Shown here: piece after piece, positions 61,485 to 64,000 of the stretch
Layout of the letters: every line of letters starts with the position of its first letter
Position numbering within the stretch: the stretch's first letter is position 1
Assembly: GCA_963701735.1 (NCBI GenBank)
Contig: CAVPBI010000010.1
Span: 434,001 to 498,000 of the forward strand
Direction of reading: 5' to 3'
Source: CAWABB01 sp963701735
GTDB taxonomy: Bacteria; Bacteroidota; Ignavibacteria; UBA10030; UBA6906
DNA: 64,000 nt
Position numbers and translations under genes: made by a program
The notes under the pieces: generated by a model
Told to the model about the DNA's origin: nothing
The model's database searches: none
The model's input: only the letters and a program-made list of their open reading frames with translations

Positions 61485-64000
61485 ATGCATCGTGCCCAAT
61501 TGCTGCTTTTCACCGTTCTCATCCTTGGCCCCTGGTGCCTCGCGATCGCCCAGAAAGCGTCGCAGCCGCCTCCTGGTACGCCGCTTCTGAACGGGTTCGC
61601 AAAAGAGCTTTCCGGTGAACATATCGGATACGGCTCTTCTCATCCGTATGCCACGGAAGCGCTGCTGACCCGGTGTCTCGACGGGAAGAACCCCATTTCA
61701 TGGCAGACAGACCCGGTCCCGGAGAAACCGTCCGGAGCACAGGTCACATTCGCCTGGCTTGCCGGGCACTCCACCGGTTCGAGCGCGGCAGACGGTCGGT
61801 TCCATCTCTCGATCAATGGCAAGCGGTGGTTTACCTTCACGACCGACAAGGAGAAACGTATCTGGAGCTGGACGGTGAAAGGAGAACACGGAGCAACGCT
61901 TGCCTTCGACGCAAAGCGGCAGGACCCGGTTCACGACCTGTTCGGCTACATGTACCTGACGGTGCCAGTCAGCGATGTCCCAAAAGGCCAGCCGCTCACG
62001 ATCAGCGTCGTTGGTGAAGCTGCCAACAGACGCGATTGGTACATGGCGTTCACGTACCCGTTGCGGGATTCGATCAGCGTGCAGGCACAGCCGGCCCTTC
62101 TCAAATCTCCGGCCGGGAGCATGCAGCTCGTGGACGTCATGATCGAGTCGAAGGAGCTGGAATACGGCGTGGAGATCACCGCACCGGCGCAGGCTCCGGT
62201 GAAAGCGCGGGTGACGCTCGGCCTCAACCGGATCCAGGTCCCGGTCAAGGCCGTCGACAGGGAGACGCCGGTGAAGCTCACGATCGCGCGCTCCAACGGA
62301 GCGAGGCGAACAGAGGTTGCCACGCTCCGCCCCGTCACGCTGCGCGAGCTCTGGATGCTCCCTCATTCCCACAACGACATCGGATATTCCGACCTCCAGG
62401 CAGATGTCGAGAGGAAGCAACTGAAGAACATCCGCGATGCAATCCGCCTCGTCAGGCAAACGGCCGGCTACCCGCCCGAGGCGCGATTCAAATGGAACAC
62501 GGAGATCATGTGGGCGGTCGACCGGTTCCTGGCCACATGCACCGAGGCGGAGCGTACCGAATTCCTCGACGCTGTGCGACAGGGTGGTATCGGGTTGAAC
62601 GCGCTGTACTCCAACCAGCTCACGGGCATCTGCCGGCCTGAGGAGTTGCTGCGGGTCACGGACTTCGCGCGGCAGCTCGAACGCGAGTACGGCCTCACGA
62701 TCGACGATGCGATGATCTCCGACATTCCCGGGTACACCTGGGCCACCGTGACGGCGCTCGCGCAGGGAGGGATCAAGTACTTCTCCAGCGGACCGAACTA
62801 CGTGCCGTCCCTGCCCGACGGCGGAGACCGGGTCGGTCACTTCAACCGGACCTGGGGCGACCGCCCGTTCTACTGGGTGTCGCCATCGGGCCAGGAAAAG
62901 GTCCTGTTCTGGACCGCGGGCCGGGGGTACTCCTGGTTTCACGGGTGGATCGCCGGCAAGGTCGGGCCGGGCATCGCGCCGAAGCTGTTCGACTACATGC
63001 GCGAGCTGGAAGAGCGCTCGTACCCGTATGATATGGTGCAGGTGCGGTACACCGTCAATGCCGACAATGGACCCACAGATCCCGAGCTTCCCGATTTCGT
63101 AGAGACCTGGAACAAACAGTACGAGTCGCCGAAACTCGTCCTCGCGACCGCCTCGCAGATGTTCCACGAGTTCGAGCGTCGGTGGGGAAAGACCCTTCCC
63201 TCGTACGCGGGCGACATCACGCCGTACTGGGAGGATGGGGCGCTCTCGACACTGCGCGAGCTCGGCCTGGCACGCAGGGCCTCCGAGCGGCTCGTCCAGG
63301 CCGAGGCGCTGACGTGCATCATCGGCGGCACGCCCGTCCCCCGCGGCAGGTTCGACGAGGCCTGGCGCAACGTGCACCTCTTCGACGAGCACACCTGGGG
63401 TGCATGGAACAGCGTGAGTGAGCCTGAAGATCCATTCGCCGTAGCCCAGTGGAAGGTGAAACAGGCGTACGCTCTCGACCTCGAGCGCCAATCGCTGCAG
63501 TTGATGGCGGACGCATTCCCGTCAGACCCCGCGGGAAGATCCGTAGAAGTGGTCAACACTGCTTCCTGGCCCAGGACGGACCTGGTCGTGCTTGCACCCG
63601 GCCAGAGCACCGCCGGAGATCTGGTGTTCGACCAGGACGGAGCTGTGGCGCCCTCCCAGCGCCTGTCGACCGGTGAACTTGCATTTGTCGCACGCGAGGT
63701 TCCCCCGCTCGGCGCACGGCGGTACTTTGTCAAGGCGGGCATTGCAGAGCCCTCTGGGAGCGTGAGGGTCAGCCCTTCGGGCATATCGAACTCGCTCCTC
63801 ACCGTGGCCTTCGACACCCTCACCGGAACCATCCGCAGCATCAAAGCAGCCGGCGGGCGGGAGTTCGTCGAGCCGAAAGCTCCGGGCGTCAATCAGTATC
63901 TCTATGTCCTGGGCAGGAACCCGGCCGACGCGAAGCCGGGCAGCGTGGCTCGCATCGAAATCGTCGAGCAGGGACCTGTGGTCGGCGTCGCGCGCATCGT
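61485..64000 (+). CDS. Secreted GH38-type glycosidase (alpha-mannosidase-like), 3' end outside window
   Basis: At least 838 codons are open from the ATG at 61485 (GGAG before it) to the window edge. A signal peptide ends near residue 23 (CLAIAQ). After a beta-sandwich domain (about residues 30-280) comes the glycoside hydrolase 38 catalytic start, MLPHSHNDIGYSDLQ, with the metal-binding H.HND pattern, then WNTEIMWAVDRF, DDAMISDIPGY and, later, LFDEHTWGAWNS from the helical domain. GH38 enzymes are retaining, zinc-dependent alpha-mannosidases. The substrate is unknown. It is transcribed away from the insertion, which may have changed its promoter. Confidence 0.82.
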   Translation, partial: MHRAQLLLFTVLILGPWCLAIAQKASQPPPGTPLLNGFAKELSGEHIGYGSSHPYATEALLTRCLDGKNPISWQTDPVPEKPSGAQVTFAWLAGHSTGSSAADGRFHLSINGKRWFTFTTDKEKRIWSWTVKGEHGATLAFDAKRQDPVHDLFGYMYLTVPVSDVPKGQPLTISVVGEAANRRDWYMAFTYPLRDSISVQAQPALLKSPAGSMQLVDVMIESKELEYGVEITAPAQAPVKARVTLGLNRIQVPVKAVDRETPVKLTIARSNGARRTEVATLRPVTLRELWMLPHSHNDIGYSDLQADVERKQLKNIRDAIRLVRQTAGYPPEARFKWNTEIMWAVDRFLATCTEAERTEFLDAVRQGGIGLNALYSNQLTGICRPEELLRVTDFARQLEREYGLTIDDAMISDIPGYTWATVTALAQGGIKYFSSGPNYVPSLPDGGDRVGHFNRTWGDRPFYWVSPSGQEKVLFWTAGRGYSWFHGWIAGKVGPGIAPKLFDYMRELEERSYPYDMVQVRYTVNADNGPTDPELPDFVETWNKQYESPKLVLATASQMFHEFERRWGKTLPSYAGDITPYWEDGALSTLRELGLARRASERLVQAEALTCIIGGTPVPRGRFDEAWRNVHLFDEHTWGAWNSVSEPEDPFAVAQWKVKQAYALDLERQSLQLMADAFPSDPAGRSVEVVNTASWPRTDLVVLAPGQSTAGDLVFDQDGAVAPSQRLSTGELAFVAREVPPLGARRYFVKAGIAEPSGSVRVSPSGISNSLLTVAFDTLTGTIRSIKAAGGREFVEPKAPGVNQYLYVLGRNPADAKPGSVARIEIVEQGPVVGVARI

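Noticed and set aside
1..64000. tRNA and rRNA genes
   Set aside because: I looked for cloverleaf-like segments and conserved rRNA stretches in the gaps and found none.

Overview
ORGANISM. The window is about 62% GC and reads as a Gram-negative member of the Bacteroidota/Ignavibacteriota side of the FCB group. The evidence is two proteins with type IX secretion (por) C-terminal domains, including the NPFNPST...SGVYLYR type common in Ignavibacteria; BamD, LolCDE, OmpA and YceI; a prfB with the classical +1 recoding site; and at least seven promoters of the Bacteroidota form TTG - 19 or 20 nt - TAnnTT(T)(G). I cannot name a genus. LAYOUT. 0-0.5 kb: what looks like the terminal repeats of an insertion element, then a DUF2231 membrane protein. 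0.7-13.3 kb (minus strand): one long overlapping gene run: DUF3098-like protein, two envelope proteins of unknown function, CapA-like protein, BamD, acyl-CoA thioesterase, FG-GAP protein, T9SS metalloprotease, then ccmABCDEF for cytochrome c maturation. 13.4-21.2 kb (minus): aspS, an AtuA (DUF1446) pair, prfB and the lipoprotein exporter lolC-lolE-lolD, with a divergent HEAT-cyclophilin gene. 23.5-29.4 kb (minus): fasciclin protein, an M16 peptidase pair, a membrane protein and a type I glutamine synthetase. 29.6-32.5 kb (plus): aspartate-type aminotransferase and ATP-dependent PEP carboxykinase. 32.6-36.3 kb (minus): outer membrane protein, HerA-like ATPase, YceI, MarR. 36.4-44.8 kb (minus): a sodium and bicarbonate block: SbtA, SbtB-like PII protein, CorC-type protein, and a full Mrp antiporter (fused MrpAB, then C, D, E, F, G). 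44.9-55.4 kb: phosphoesterase, PlsC, thioredoxin, dnaE, aldehyde dehydrogenase, proS, and an OmpA protein with calcium-type repeats. 55.7-64 kb: an accessory, eroded region: a heavily frameshifted asnB, a T9SS-tailed secreted protein, an SDR protein, a beta-propeller remnant, a damaged ISNCY-like element, and the start of a secreted GH38-type glycosidase that runs off the window. HOW THE PARTS WORK TOGETHER. Much of the window builds or uses the envelope: BamD inserts outer membrane proteins, LolCDE exports lipoproteins, CcmA-F matures periplasmic c-type cytochromes, and PlsC makes phospholipid. Mrp makes a sodium gradient that SbtA could spend on bicarbonate, and PckA and the aminotransferase sit on the C4/oxaloacetate node. 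MAIN ODDITIES. (1) The left 438 nt of the ISNCY-like insertion contain no cytosine at all, starting 2 nt after the last C of a 14-bp target duplication. (2) About ten otherwise well-conserved genes carry single-base frameshifts, nearly all an extra base; four of them lie on or beside CCAGG. This looks like motif-linked base-calling error, so the affected genes are probably intact in the organism. (3) asnB has about seven indels in 0.9 kb and may be a true pseudogene. Function calls come from motifs read by eye; no database search was run.
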